Source of the DNA: Pisolithus tinctorius
Lineage: Eukaryota > Basidiomycota > Agaricomycetes > Boletales > Pisolithaceae
Direction of reading: 5' to 3'
DNA: 64,000 bases
Assembly: GCA_024663395.1 (NCBI GenBank)
Contig: JANFAH010000014.1
Span: forward strand, 1,240,001-1,304,000
Shown: positions 11,788 to 24,900 of the stretch, piece after piece
Layout of the letters: each line of letters starts with the position of its first letter
How positions within the stretch are numbered: position 1 is the stretch's first letter
The notes under the pieces: model-generated
Database searches by the model: none
Seen by the model: the letters and a program-made list of their open reading frames with translations, nothing else
What the model was told of the DNA's origin: nothing
Position numbers and translations under genes: made by a program

Positions 11788-13593
11788 TCATATCTTACCC
11801 CTTGCTCTTCTTTCCCTGTATTCTACAGCCGCATACCAAGCACCCCCTGCCAATGTAAGCATGATTCCCGCTGCATTTGTGAATGATATCGACAGATCAA
11901 AGATCAGGACAGCGAGGATGATTGATAACACCTGCTTCACGTTTGCTACATCCCGGAAACTGTCAGTAATTGTCCACGAAGACCCACATTACGCGAAACC
12001 CAGTGATCGGGGGACGTACCCGCAACTGTCATGCTTAGTGGTCCTGCTTTCTTGTTGGCCGTAAAGCTGACAATATTGAGTCCAAACGCGATCGCCCCAT
12101 TCAGGGACAAGACAGTTGCTGTCCAGGGTGTCATCTCGTGCGCGCTCCACAAACGCACCCGATCGAGTTCACCACTGATGTGGGCAAGAATGACACACTC
12201 CACGAATGCTAGAGGTGCCATGCGTGTCAGAAGGTCGAGGGGATGCAATTGAAGACGCGGAGGAACGATGCAACGAAGTAGCGAGTTGGAGTGGTGCTGA
12301 TGAGATAGTGATGGTGGTGATTGAAGGATGCTTGTAAAAATTGTCTTCATAGCGGCCAAGAATGTCCCGAGGACGGTCAGAATGAGCCCGGCGGCCGTGC
12401 AATAATAGTCACCATAGGTGCTAGAGGGGATAAGTTGGTCAACTTGCTTCAAACATAACAGTGGCAAAACCTACGCCAAGCCAACACCGACAACAACAGG
12501 AACCAGTGAAGCAACTTTTTGCCCACTGCTTCGAGAGCCAAATAGGACCATCGAAAGAAAGATGGTAAATATAGGTGTCGCTGCGCGGACAACCTGGTGG
12601 AACTGAAACACATGTCTGCGCGATTAGTGGATGTGAAGGAAGTGGACTTACTGGAAGGGTAACCATTTCCAAAGATAGGTTACTGACGGCAATGTTGGTA
12701 GAGTACAGAACGCTAAAGGCGACCAGCGCCATATTGTCAGCATTTGAGAGCTTTGCGGGTGTATATATTCCAGTTTTCAGAAGGAAGATGCCGCCAACCG
12801 TGCCGAACAAGGCATGGATTGCTGTGAGTGTATACGCGAACGGGAAGTGAATTAATACTCCTTTGTTGTACAGGGTGAGCCCGAGGTTGAAGCAGAAATA
12901 GAGGACGAGCCAGAAAGGTTGCGAGTGGAAGAAGGGTTTAGGCGGAGACGTGGTGATCGTGATAGGCACGTCCTTTTCACTAATTATATGAGAAGCGGGT
13001 GTGCGGGCATGCGACGGGGAAGGGAGCTCCGATGGGAAGGAGCATGCATTGAGAGATAGCAGATTGGTGAACTGAGCGTACAAAGGAGATGAAAATGGGC
13101 TAGAGTTTTCTGGGACGTCCACGGTTGTTGCGTTGCGCCGCAACGAGGAATCGGCGGTTGTAGTGGATAGACCGTAGTCAAAGTACGGCCGTTTTGGGCT
13201 CTTCTTGTCCTGGTTGCCCGAGGTGATGGGGGGATCGTTGGGCGACGGTGGTTCGCTCTCGCGAGAGAACGAAGGGCTCACCATCGGTGCGGGGGAGGCA
13301 TGTCGGGATGCAGAGACACGACTCTCGGGCAGTGAGGGTGAAGTATGATGCTTCTGCAGGATAACAGACATGGACTGAGATGGGCCATCAGGTTGGCCAG
13401 GTCTCTTGACTGCAGCAACCGGCATAGGTGTGATTGACGCTGAGTGGCGAGCATGTCGGCTCGGAGTGTTACGGAAGGCATCAAACCCAGGCTCGTTTGA
13501 AGAGAGTTGACGCTGCTCTGCCTGGGTCAAGGACATAGAGTGCGTCAGGAGGAAGGTTGAGCGGGATTGGACTGGATGCAATGTGGCTATCAT
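11788..13593 (-). CDS. Triose-phosphate transporter/DUF250 family membrane transporter, 4 exons, about 542 aa
   Basis: This is a drug/metabolite-superfamily carrier of the TPT (SLC35-like) group, which exchanges sugar phosphates or nucleotide sugars across an organelle membrane. Exons 13593-12652, 12602-12475, 12420-12020 and 11945-11788 join in frame. The first 230 residues are Ser/Pro-rich and soluble. The membrane part starts at FHSQPFWLVLYFCFNLGLTLYN (a known TPT opening, here split), with LTAIHALFGTVGG, VVRAATPIFTIFLSM, LATYGDYY and GPLSMTVAANVKQVLSI in family order, giving about ten hydrophobic segments. The C-terminus is basic (EYRERRARGKI). The 388-codon frame opens upstream of 13593, but only that ATG is a standard start. 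Substrate cannot be told. It diverges from the small gene at 14033. Confidence 0.9.
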
Positions 13594-14032
13594 AAGGAAG
13601 GACACGAGTGGGTATTTCCGTGGAGTCTAAGAAGCTGCCTGGAATGAGTGCACAGGGAGGGTGCTGCGTGCGTAGAACGACTAGCCACCGTGAAACGCAA
13701 ATACGCTGTCCCGGTCGCTGTAGAAGAAAGGAACGAGGGGTAAAATGAGGGACTGGTAGAAGGGCTCTAATACAGAGATACAGGCCGTGTCTCCACCTGA
13801 ACAGGGACGGAAGAAAAGAAGTGTTAGGTCAGCGGATTGTGCGCCGTGGGAATCCCGATCGTTGGTCTTCATGTTCCTAGTCGAAAATCTCTACTCGGCC
13901 CCTCCTTCTCTGGGCTGGTTCACATGCTAACGCATCAATATTATGTCGACGGTTACCGTAACGCTCACTGCTTACTGTAAAACTCTCTATCTCCGAAACT
14001 GACTTAAAACGGTCTGTCCCTGATATTGTCAT
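13594..14032. promoter_or_regulatory. Shared upstream region of two divergent genes
   Basis: This 439-bp gap separates the TPT transporter start from the small gene start on the other strand, so both promoters should lie in it. I see no clear TATA box or named operator. The placement is by gene arrangement only. Confidence 0.35.
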
Positions 14033-14486
14033 ATGTACACACCCTCATCAAACCCGATCTTGTCCTTAGCCACCAAAGCTCTCTTTACCCATGTCATAGC
14101 ACTTGCGGGAATTATGCGGTCGTTTCACGACTCTTCTGATGGCCGCACCATGGGGTGAGTAGAGTCTTTCCTGACGGCCGAGATGTCTTCTTTCCTGCCG
14201 TGACTATATGTATATACTTCCAATGCTCTAGGTCGGGTGTGGCAATCCATGGCCACTCAAGTAAGTACCTCACGCACCGATCCGGAGGTCACTCTCGTCT
14301 TGCCTTCTTCTAACCACTAACAACATTCCTGCAGGTCCCCTTTCCTGGATGCGAGGATTTCATCACGTAGCCGTATATCGATCCGTGTGCGCCGTCGTTG
14401 CGAAGAGTGTCGTGGGCGCCTTACCTGGACTCTTTGGGAAATATATAGATCCGATATCGACCATCACAATTCCATCCTCGCCTTGA
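14033..14486 (+). CDS. Small unknown protein, 3 exons, about 100 aa
   Basis: I do not recognise this gene. Exons 14033-14154, 14232-14260 and 14335-14486 give 303 nt (101 codons with stop), each bounded by strong GTGAGT or GTAAGT donors and TAG or CAG acceptors. The middle exon is only 29 nt. The product begins MYTPSSNPILSLATKALF and has two hydrophobic stretches, ALFTHVIALAGI and SVCAVVAKSVVGALPGLF, flanking a His/Gly/Ser-rich segment (GSGVAIHGHSSPLSW). It might be a small membrane protein or the conserved start of a larger ancestral protein that has lost its body. Three exons joining in frame by chance is possible but unlikely. Confidence 0.45.
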
Positions 14487-15932
14487 TCCACCTTCCGCCA
14501 GGAGCTGCACTAATGAAGCTGATTTAATTATAGAGTGTGCCGCTTTCCACCTGAGCGAGAAATTTGGGATGGACCTCACGAGGAGTACAAGGGAGAGCGG
14601 TATTGCAGGCCTGATAGAGAACGAAATTCAACAGGGAAAGAGGCTTGGCAAGCCTGGTCAAATTTTTGGGAGAACCTGGTTGCAATGTTTCTAAACAAGA
14701 ACTCGAAGATGAAACATAAGGCTTGGCATGACTGGGGAACCGAATTACAGGGGCAAGGATTGGATTCCGTTCCATGGCTTGAAACTTGAAGTCCTACAAA
14801 GCTGACGGATAGCATCCACGCACTACCAATCGACGAGCAAACTTGCGCCCAGAGGGTTCGATACTTGCCCCTGACCATAAGTGCAAGCTGGTCGCTATTT
14901 ACTCATGCCGAACTCCGCCGAACTCCGGTCATGTTTCAATTGCATCAGACTGGTGATTTCGGGGAGTCTGAGGCAACACTGACCAATATTATGGGTCCCG
15001 GAATTTATCCGACGAGGTTTCTTCACTCACCCTCAAACCATCAGAGCCCAATATCTTTGGAGAATTTTACATAACACTGGGGTCACCGACTCGGCGCATG
15101 AACCGAACTTTCGAACTTCAGATAAGAATGAAAATCTGAAAAAGGGAAGCGTCTCTTGCCGTCTTATGGCCCAATCGATGACAAGTGATGCTGATGTTAT
15201 AACTTGTCATCAACGGCTTCGTAAACGTTCAAACTAGCTCGTTGCTTGACCCCTGATAAAAGTTGCATGAGACTAGTTATGACTGAGTGCGCTTCTCTCG
15301 ATCGCACTACGCAATTATACCTCACAATCAAATGGCATAACTGAGCTACCTGCCTTGTTTCCCATCCGAGCTTGACGTGTCAGAGACTGGCATCTAGAGT
15401 TCCAAATTCTCGATCCGAGCCGCAGCGGCTTGGAAGGAACGTTCCACATGGCCATGTCCACAAACAACAGATAAACTGGCAGGTAATTCGTCCGGCGGCC
15501 AGTCGGTCAGGGGAGAACGTGTCGCCACATCATCCGTACCATCGCCGGTGAGCAGTGGTCAACCTTTCCGAACCCAAACCGACGACGTGGTAATACTACA
15601 GGTGTGAGACAATCTCATTTATGGCAGTCACGGAGAACAAAAATTCTTCCATGCAGTTGTGATACGATGGACACGGATACCATCGAAGGTCGGGACCGAG
15701 TTGGACCTGGGCCGACGGCCGTCATCTCGCACGACAAGCCGTGTTTTAAGGAAGTATAAAAGCTTGAGCAAGTAAGGCCCTCTGGTCCGAACGAACTAAA
15801 TACCTCCTAACTCGCCTCCCCGTTCAGTCCCTCAGGCTGACATAATCAATGTGCCACTTACAGATGAGGCGTGGGAATAACACTACAAATCAGTCCGTTC
15901 CGTGGCGGGACCTTTCAGCAGTTCACCCTTAG
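14487..15932. other. 1.4-kb gap upstream of the RING gene
   Basis: An open frame at 14535-14789 (+, 84 codons; includes EAWQAWSNFWENL) is Trp-rich but unmatched and lacks gene-like context. The remainder shows no coding motifs. The last few hundred bases presumably carry the RING gene promoter, where a TATA-like GTATAAAAG is visible near 15755. Confidence 0.4.
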
Positions 15933-17783
15933 ATGCCTTCCACGACGCGTCCAGCGAAGCCGGGGCCCAGTTCACAGCCCAACGATCTAAAGAGACACAC
16001 AACCGACACGGAAGTCGTGTCTAATAGAGTGGCCAAGAAACAAAGGGTGGATCAAACATCTCCCGGCTCGCACTCCGGGCGTGATTCTCATCGAGACAAT
16101 AACAAGCGGCGGAAGAAGAAGAAGAAGAAGAAGGTACCGATCGTAAACCAAAGCAGTCCCTTGGAGAACAATCCCATCCCTGGGGGTCCACACCGACAAC
16201 CTGCTCCACCCACTTCGAAGGCATCGTTGGCGCGCAACGTGATCATACGGTTCTCGTCTGCGGCACCTGAAGCTGACTCGTCCTCCAAGCGTGTTTCAAA
16301 GTTACCGACGCCGGAAATGCCCGCGGATGCATTGACCACTTCCGTACCAGAGGTGAATGACGACGCGGGTGAGACAACAGATAACCCTGTTGTGCCTAGT
16401 CCGGTACGTGGCAATCACCAGATTACAGCCTTGAGGCTTGATACGTATGGCGCGACACAGAATAAGGGAGCTAACGATTCAGAGTTTGTTGCTTTACCCA
16501 CTACGGTTTCGTTAGAGACCAAGGTAAAGCAACTGACACAGGAACTCGCAACGAAGAATGATGTATGTTCTCCCTTTCCATAAACGTTGCTTTCGTTATG
16601 ACACGAACGTTTTACCTCCAAGTTGCTGCTATCCCATCAAGCACTGCTCAACCAAGTGCAACAGGCCATCACTTGTCAAATATGCCTAGAATTCATGCAC
16701 AAACCATACGCCCTCTCGCCCTGTGGACATCTCGCGTGCTACGATTGTCTCGTCCAGTGGTTTAAAGCGCCACCACCTGACGATCGACCCATCATTCCTG
16801 TTACTTCACGGAAAAAGACTTGCCCTCACTGTCGGGCTGTCATTCGTAACCGCCCCATCGAAATATGGGGTTTCAAGAACATCGTACAGTCCGTCTCAAA
16901 GACCAACCTCGTTCGTAACCAATCTGCTGCTCCCTCTGATCCTCCAGAAAACCAGAATTTTAACGCTGATCCCTGGGCTAATATCTTTCCAAGGATTCCC
17001 CATGGTGGCCGTGACGTCCACAACCCTGCTCGAGGCGAGGATGTTGGCATGCTTGACATGGAGGATGGTGGGATATACCGCTGCTTGACTTGCATGCACG
17101 AGATTTGGAATGGTGTCTGCACGGGCTGCGGATGCGAATATCCTGGCCACAGGCATCACGAAGATGACGACGATGTAGACCTAGGGTACCTCGTCGATGA
17201 CCCCAGCGCCGAGGAGGTGGATATGGATGACGATCCCGGGTGGATGGGCTTGGAGGTTGGAGACGCTGATGACGTGGATGATGCGGATTACGATGCCCCG
17301 TTGTTTCCTTGGCATTTTTTGGCCGACTATGGTTTGATGATGGACGCCATGCCCATCTTTGATGAAGATGAAGATGGCGAGGATGTTGAAGTCGAGGGTA
17401 TCTATGAGTATGAGGAAGACGATGATAGTGATGACGAAGAGTACGAAGGAAGCTTTATCGACGACGAGGATGCGGATCACCCCCGGATATACGAACTTTC
17501 AGACGATGAGGATGCGGAACGCCCGCGAATATACGAAATCTTCGACGATGCAGATGGTCACGACCAGTTCCCGGAAGGCCACTCGTGTTCAGAGGAGGAA
17601 GAGGAAGATCCGGTTCCTCTACCCTCTCGAAGGATACGCAACCGCACCATCGTCGTACCCTCAGATGACGATGATGAACAGGAAAGTGATTTTGCTCCAC
17701 GAAGTTTCGGCGGTGGTCGACCAACAGCGGCCATATATTCTGATGGCTCGGACGTAGACGATGATGATAATTATCCTTATTGA
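15933..17783 (+). CDS. RING-finger E3 ubiquitin ligase-like protein, 2 exons, about 596 aa
   Basis: Exons 15933-16562 and 16623-17783 join in phase 0 across a 60-bp intron. The N-terminal 210 residues are polar, with a basic run RRKKKKKKK (about 66-74), a likely nuclear signal. A C3HC4 RING lies at about 228-285: CQICLEF, then CGHLACYDCL, and CPHC after a Pro-rich insert. A second cysteine group, CLTC then CTGCGC (about 365-385), could bind another zinc. The last 200 residues are extremely acidic (Asp/Glu), including a duplicated unit HPRIYELSDDEDAERPRIYE (residues only lightly changed between copies). The layout recalls CHFR/RNF-type nuclear ligases, but a FHA domain is not seen. Ubiquitin transfer is inferred from the RING. 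Substrate is unknown. Confidence 0.85.
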
Positions 17784-18944
17784 TTCTCATCAGAGCTTTC
17801 CGCGGGTACCTTCACTGTGCAGTTTAACATAGAGTTCCAGGTATTCAGTACTTTTACTCATCATCGCTTCTCCGACTCTGTACCGACGTCTGTCCAATCG
17901 CGCTCGATATCGACCATAGGGCATCGCAATTGAATAATTGATTTAAGAGCAAGCTGGCCGGAGTCACCCTTTGGCGAATGCCCGAGTCATTCTTGACACG
18001 CTCCTCGCCCCAAGACGTCAGGTGAAAACCATGTGCTGACCAAGGCAAGGTCAGTCATATTTGCACCGATGTACTTACTCGAAATATACCATCGGGAGGG
18101 ATAGGAACTGGGAGGTAAGTAGATCAGGTAAATCAGGCCATCAGTGGCAAGTTATATAGTAGCCGCGTCTTCGTGTTAATATTAGTATCCCACCCGAGTC
18201 ACGGCGTGGCGCGCACTAGGTTGGGTCATGGTCATAGCACGTTCGAGTGTATACGAATTGATGTGAACCAAGATTCCAAGTGAAAGTCGAAATTTACGAC
18301 GGGAAATATTTTGCTGTAGTACGTTGTGCAGATCCGCGTCTTTCGCTTCGGAACATCGATGACGTCTTCCGTGACATGGAATGGACTGATCTATCCCCCT
18401 ATGCATCGCTTCCAGAATTCCAGTACTCATAAAGTTCCACAGATTCCACCCATTTTACTCAGCCCCGGCCCGTTCGGTATACTAAGCAGGTGAGGATGCA
18501 AAAATACTATAAGGTCGTCCGACCAACAACCTGGGATGACATGACGATTCAACGAGCAGCACACCGAACTTCAAGTTGGGATCACGGCATTAGGCTTTGT
18601 CCTCGAGTATGCAACGCACCAAGGTCTCAATGGTTTATCGACAAGGTCCTCGTAACGCCTTGTCTGTGCGTTTAGCGAGAGCGACGGCCTCGCCTGAACA
18701 ACGTGTATCATCCATCCACGTCTTCACCACGCACACTCGTGCTCATGCTGTGCAAACGGTCCCCGCCAGCTCAGTCGTGCATAAGGGGGTACGCGTGCAG
18801 CTGCATTCCATTCTACTTCACACTCATTTCCCCTACTTCTCTCTCATCGTTCTTGAACTTTTTTGTTCACTTGACAACTCATCCCTCCACACCACCTGTT
18901 TTATTGACCGCTTCAAGCTGGCCGCTACCCATCATACCCAGGCA
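17784..18944. other. Spacer between RING and ATPase genes
   Basis: Short open frames at 18182-18430 (-), 18597-19160 (+) and 18703-19107 (+) occur. The two + frames run into the first exon of the ATPase gene, whose real start I place at 18945. No other coding signal was found. Confidence 0.4.
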
Positions 18945-21430
18945 ATGCGATCCAGGTCTAACAGAGCTCACCGTGCTTCTACCAGTCCAAATCCGCGACC
19001 TCAACGCTCTAACACGATCCATTGGCTCTTTTCTTCAAACCTCCCCCATCGAAGAAGTTCAGCAGCCTTCAGTGCGGACATCGGTCGCAGGAACCTTTTC
19101 GGGATGAGCGAGATTTTCGGTGTCCTTATGAATGTACGTTTGACCGATATCTTGTCGTAAACGCCGTCTCACTGCTATCCTAACCACTATCAGCCCTCTG
19201 AGACCGTTCGTTCCTTGGCCGAGTCAAAGCGCCTCTTGGAGGAGGCACGCAAGGAGATTAAGGAAGAGCGTGAACGCTCCCAGCTGCGGGCAAAACATAC
19301 GTTTACCCGTCTGCCAGGATTCTTTCACAGAGAAGCCGAGATGCGTGCTATTGATCGTGCACTGGGCGGTGCGCCGTCCTTCACCGTTGTCTTCGGCGCA
19401 AGTTCGGTTGGGAAGGCACGTCTCAAACATCCAGTGCTTTCCATATCACTGGACTAATCGGTAATTCACTCCTTTGTATCACACAGACCGCGCTCATCCG
19501 GGAAGTCCTTGCGAATGACCGATATCACGTCCTGCATTTCGACCTACGCATACCGGGTTTTGCCGACGTTTTCAGCCTCTACATGAGCCTCAGTCAGCAG
19601 ATGGAACAATACTTCGAGGAAATTGCAGCCAACTTGCCGGGGTTCGAGGAATTCCGAAAGGAAGCTTGGGGTTTCAAAGTGAGTGGCGCGGAATGGAGAC
19701 GATGTGAGGGAGATTGATTGCGCCCAGCACGATCGTTTGAATGTTGAGCGTCGGATCTCGGAGGCTCCCGTCGGAAGCATTGGGTCTCAGGTCCGGACAA
19801 GTGATGTTGCTCGACTCATGGAACTATTCCAGGTAAGAAACAGATACATGTTGCGCTATAGGTTCTCCCTGACGATGCTTCAGAGTTCGTTGCTGAGGTA
19901 CGCCGAGTTTGAACCTCTTGAAAGCTCCGAACTCGCCCCAATTGGGAAGAAGGGGTCAGACGCGTCTTCGGACCAGACACAGGTGAACCATCCTTCGGCA
20001 ATATCCAAGTTTTTCCATCGTAACGGTAGAAGGAGCTGCGATGGTGCACGAGAGATGTCTTCAACTGCTGTCAATTCTAACCCACGAGAAAAGGATCCTG
20101 AGAAATTTGTAAAGAGAATGCCGGTGCTGTTTTTCGACGAGGCTCACAGACTGTAGGCGATATAACATTTGTCACTCCGAGCTTCAACGTTGATCGGGTA
20201 TATGCGTAGACCAGCACTGATCCAGTCTGTGGACACCATGAGGTGCCTACTCGATTCTATGCTCGCTCTCACCAAGCAGGACAGGCTGTGTCACGTCATC
20301 CACGCGACCAGTGATCCGTTCTACCATACCTGGCTGAGGCAGTTGAATGTGATGCAGCATTGCAAAGTATGTTGTGTTCTCCTGTGTTTGTTCCTAATCA
20401 CTGGAATGTGCATAGATCATCACCGTTGGCGACTGCTCGAAGACGGAAATGCGTACATTTTTCTTTGAACGTTTGCTACCTCGTGTCCCGGAAACGTTGC
20501 GACATGCACTGTCTTTTGAGCTGCTCTACGAAGCGTTTGGCGGGAAGCTGGCCCATTGGCAGGATTACATTGATGACTACGGTATGAGAACCTGAAATGT
20601 TAGATTCATCCGCCCTCACAAATATTGCAGTGAGCGCTGGAGGTAACTTTGACAGTACGTTGTTGCAATTGTCTCGAGCTGCAATGTACTGACAGGAGAA
20701 CATAGTCAAGCAGAGTGCCCACTTCCTTCAAGCCCACGCTATTCTCAACCTCCATATCATTCACTCCTCCCAAATTTCTGGTCCGCCCGGACAAGAGCCT
20801 ATCACACCATCCACCCCTGCTCCTCGACCCCGCTCCAGTGGTCCTGATGCCCTTCACGCTGCGTTGGGCCCAGCAGGGTTCAAATCTTACTCATCCGCTC
20901 GCGAAAGCGGTCTGGAAGACTACTCGGCTGACTTCAGCGCCATGCAACTTCTCAAGGTCATGAGCAAACTTAGCCAGCCTTCCACGACGCACCTTCCTTA
21001 TTTCCTCCTGTGCCGTGAAATCGGCGTTCGTGCAGTCGACGGTATGGTGAAGGGTCGCGTACTCGACCTTCACTGGACAGATCCCGTCGGATTCAAAGAC
21101 ACCAGTGACCAACCTACCATCAGAGAGCCGGCGTCACCAGTACCTATGACGACACGGATGATGAGCAACAACTCGTATATTGGCGGTGCAAGCGGCACGG
21201 TGGGCGTCGAGTCGTCCGAGGATGGTGAGATGGTAATGGTGAACCCTATCAACCTCTCCACGAGGGACCTCGGACAAATCGACGAGGGCGACGAGCAGGA
21301 GATCGTTGGACCGCGTTTGGTACCGGTCACGCCTATTATGCGCTTTGCAATGCGGGAAGTCGTGCAGGAGTACGAGGACGTACGGACAGTCTCGGAATAT
21401 GCTTCCCTGAACGATCCCGACGAGTATTGA
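18945..21430 (+). CDS. AAA/archaeal-type P-loop ATPase, probably mitochondrial, 9 exons, about 682 aa
   Basis: Exons 18945-19133, 19194-19415, 19487-19678, 19728-19832, 19884-20152, 20210-20366, 20416-20581, 20631-20654 and 20706-21430 sum to 2,049 nt. The N-terminus (MRSRSNRAHRAS, then Arg/Ser-rich) looks like a mitochondrial targeting peptide. A short coiled coil follows (ESKRLLEEARKEIKEERERS). Walker A is GASSVGKT (about 131-138), interrupted by an intron between Lys and Thr whose donor is GC (GCACGT). Walker B is VLFFDEAHRL (about 317-326), and SDPF lies near where sensor 1 should be. The C-terminal third is a polar tail with ENEGDEQE-like acidic residues. The shape fits fungal ATPases of the archaeal-ATPase/STAND type of unknown client. 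Exon 8 is only 24 nt. Domain calls are from motifs. Confidence 0.85.
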
Positions 21431-21905
21431 CATAGACATCGAGGCTGGTCCTCGTGCTATTCGATTGTGATATTCTTTACCTTCGTCACGACACGCACGC
21501 TCACGCTCACATTGTATTCATTCATTAACTGTTATTCTTGGGCAAGGTTGACTGTTGTATATAGCCTCTCGATTGTAAGGTACTCGAGATTGGTTACTTC
21601 CGTTGCAGTGTACAAGTGGTTGATTTGATGCTGGATTTCTCCGTTTGCGTGATTGGACGGCCGATGGCCAGGCTATCCTTCAGATGACATAGGTACATTC
21701 AAACCAACCACATGCACTGCACGCATTGCTACCTGTGTTATTTGGCTCGTACCCTAAATTCATTACCATCATGATCTTCATTACTCGCGCTGCGGGCCTG
21801 CACATAGATCACTAGCCACTTGCAGGCCCACACATTCCCCATTAACTGCGGACCTTGCTGTGGCCCTGGGCTGGGAGTTTGATCGTGACTGCAGTCCACA
21901 TCAGT
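21431..21905. other. Convergent 3' flanks
   Basis: The ATPase gene (+) and the helicase gene (-) end towards each other, 475 bp apart. The DNA is non-coding by eye. It should hold both transcription end regions, and antisense overlap is possible. Confidence 0.5.
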
Positions 21906-24900
21906 CTACACCTCTGCAAATCTCACGTCTGCATTTGCCTCCAGCCAAGCGAGCCACTTCTGCAAATACCCCCCGCCGTGTTGGACTGTCGACGAATCGC
22001 CTACGACACACTTATTGTTGTCGAAAGCATTGCATGAGCGTCAAGTGCATCGCGAACAGGATACTAAAACCACAGCTTACCAAGTGTCTCTTTGCACGTG
22101 TCATAGCAACTTAAAGTGAGAAGTGTGAGTGCCAAGATGTCAAGCAAGGTTGACCGTTGGTCCGACGCACCATTAAGCCGACGTTTCTCTTTCAGGAAAC
22201 CAACCTCGCGCTAAACCAAATTGTTAACAGAGCAGGATGGACAACGGTTTTTTAAAGTGACCTTTTCATTGCTTCGGACAAGACTGATGATCACTGCATC
22301 TTTCTCGCGGCCCTGCATACCATCAACGGTACCAATCTCAAGCCCGGGACCATAGATGGGACGCAGAAGGGATGTTAGGAGGGTCACCTGTGCCTGGTAC
22401 CTATCAGAAACATGTGTTAACACGGCGTAAAGCTGCAAGAAACGAGCTGGCATACGGCGTGATGATGGCTATCTGGGATGGATGCAAGCCAGCGCCGGCC
22501 TATGCCCATATGGTTCATTTCCGTGATGCATGGAGTAGCGAAACTCCACTCACCAGTCTCTCGGCCCACGCCTTGACGACCGTAGCCTCGTTCTCATTAC
22601 ACCGACTACCCTCATCGCCGTCTCCTTCCAACCTTTCAAAGTACTCGCAACCTGCAGTATCGAAAAATATCACAGGCGTTCTGAGAACCTCCCTGACAGT
22701 GTCGTCATCCTCGGATGCGATGAATGCACTCGTGCTAGGCAAATCTTGCAGAAGATGTGATGAGACGGACTCGTGTGACTTTAGTTTGGAGGCGTAAAGT
22801 GTTTTGGAAGGGAACTCGCATATCTGGGCGTGCATACTGATGAAGGTCCACATAAACAATTTAGCTGAGCTACCTCTAAAAAAATGCATACCGGTATTGG
22901 ATGTTAAGGAGACGCTTGATTCCAGGACCATACATTTTCTCTAGGCGGTCAAAGAGTGTGGTCTCGAGCGTACGCGGGGGCCGGAGGATGGGCCGCTTTT
23001 CGGGTTTCTTAGGTCGTGCGGGTTTTGTTTCTGTCTCGTCATTCACAAGGGTAACATCCTCCTCTGCAATAAATTCATCTCCCTTGACTGAATCCGAGTC
23101 AGAGTCAGTAGAACTGGAGAACTCCTGTTCCTGCGCAGCTTCCGTGTGGATTGCCTGACTTTGAGGCTTTTCGGTAGTCTTTGCAGAACTCTTGTTCGTC
23201 TTTTGCTTAACTTCAGGTGAACCTTTCACTGTCGGACCTTTGGCTCTACCGTTTTTTCTGCGCTTATCAAGAGATAGGATGGTGGGAGGAAGTTGCATCG
23301 GGTCGCCCGCCAAGATGAGTTTCTTGGCTTTGAATATAGGAACCCAGCACACCTGTTTCTAAGATTGGACATATATCAGAAGGAGTATCGTGAATTAACA
23401 TACGACTTCCATGGCCTGTGTAGCCTCATCGATGATGACTACGTCAAAGGTATGATTCTGAAGCTGTCTGCTACCCGCCGTGTGGCATGTAGCAAGAACA
23501 ATCTATTGACTGTCAAAACGAAGGGACAATGACCTTCTCATGAGCAATCGCGCACTTGGGATTCTCCGAGGACTGCCTTCACAACACCGCCTTCTCGTTG
23601 GCGGTATCTGACGAAAAGATGAGGTTTGAGGCTGTTCCTAGAGCCGAAATACCTACTCCTTTCTCAGTGCTCTTACATCCTCCCACATCTTTTTTCGCTC
23701 AAGCCCACGTGGTTTCTTGGAACCCTTCCCCTTACCTTTTCCAGCCAGAACGTCCAACGCCGCATCTATCTCTGCTTTGACGTCCTTTGCAAGCGCTGCC
23801 TAATACCGGTTGTCACGTTCCATTTTCGAAAGCGTAAGGCTAAACATACTTGGTCACTGCGGCTCGCCTTCACCTCTAGCGTTGACTCAAGTACTCCCTC
23901 GTTCGCCATCACCCTTGCTGGATGTCCGATACGCGTAACTTTGAGTGGATCCCCCTTTCCTTTATCAGGTGCGGGGAGAGCAAGAAGCCGCTCGAGGATA
24001 TTGTCGACTGAAAGGTTAGATGCTCCACACACGAGGACACGAGTCGGATTCCGTATACCTGCCTCCACCTGGGTGGAGGTAAGCTGCCTAATGACTTCTA
24101 TGAGAGTGTGGGTCTTGCCAGTTCCTGCACGGACGAGTCAGAATGTCAGAAAAATATTAAATAGTACAGGTTACCTGGCGGGCCATGGATGCACGCGACT
24201 TCTTTAGCTGCGAGAGCAAATTTAACTGCTCGTTTTTGGCTCGCATTTAGGGAGGGGTCATAAAAGGTGATGTCATCTGTGTACGTTGGTTTGGACGGAG
24301 GCGACATTCCGAGCAGCACGCGGATAAGAGGCGTCAACTGGTAATCGGTCTTATCATTGGGCTGGGAAGAGTACAGTGAACGTGCAGTTATCAAACCATC
24401 AATCCTTCAGTAGCCCACCTTGCGAGAGGAAGGCAGTACGGTCTTCTCGAGTCGATCGAGAGCCTTTTCCATCCTAGTTTGCAGACCATTCGTAACGGAA
24501 CAAAGACATCGTCGATAATCTCACCGGTCATATGTGATGCTGTTGGCAAGCTTGACAACACGACAACGTTCGGGGAACTCTACGTCTGTATCTCCGGAGT
24601 CTGGAGGATCGAGCGCTATGACAATCCGGGTATCCGTTACCTGAGGAAGCCTTGAGATCACAGTACTGTTAGAACTACTAAATCCTACCTTGTACACCAC
24701 TCCCTCTGCTGATCTGGAAGTCTTCGCGTCGGTATCAGCATTCTGTGCTTTCTTTGTCTTTCCAGCTTGCTTTTTGGGCAATGCCAGAGAAACATTTTCC
24801 TCGACGCGTGCAATATCTCCAGGCCTACTATTGTCAGATCACGAAAGATGTGGACCAGTCACCAAGTACCTGAACGTATGAGGTGGAAACAGCTGTGAGG

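Noticed and set aside
8815..20890. tRNA-like GGTTCAAATC or GGTTCGA stretches at 8815, 14855 and 20878
   Set aside because: They lie in relic or coding sequence and no cloverleaf arms or A box could be matched around them.
22870..22925. Suspected loss of the motif IV Arg in the helicase
   Set aside because: On rereading, the split codon is CG^T, so QYR is intact.
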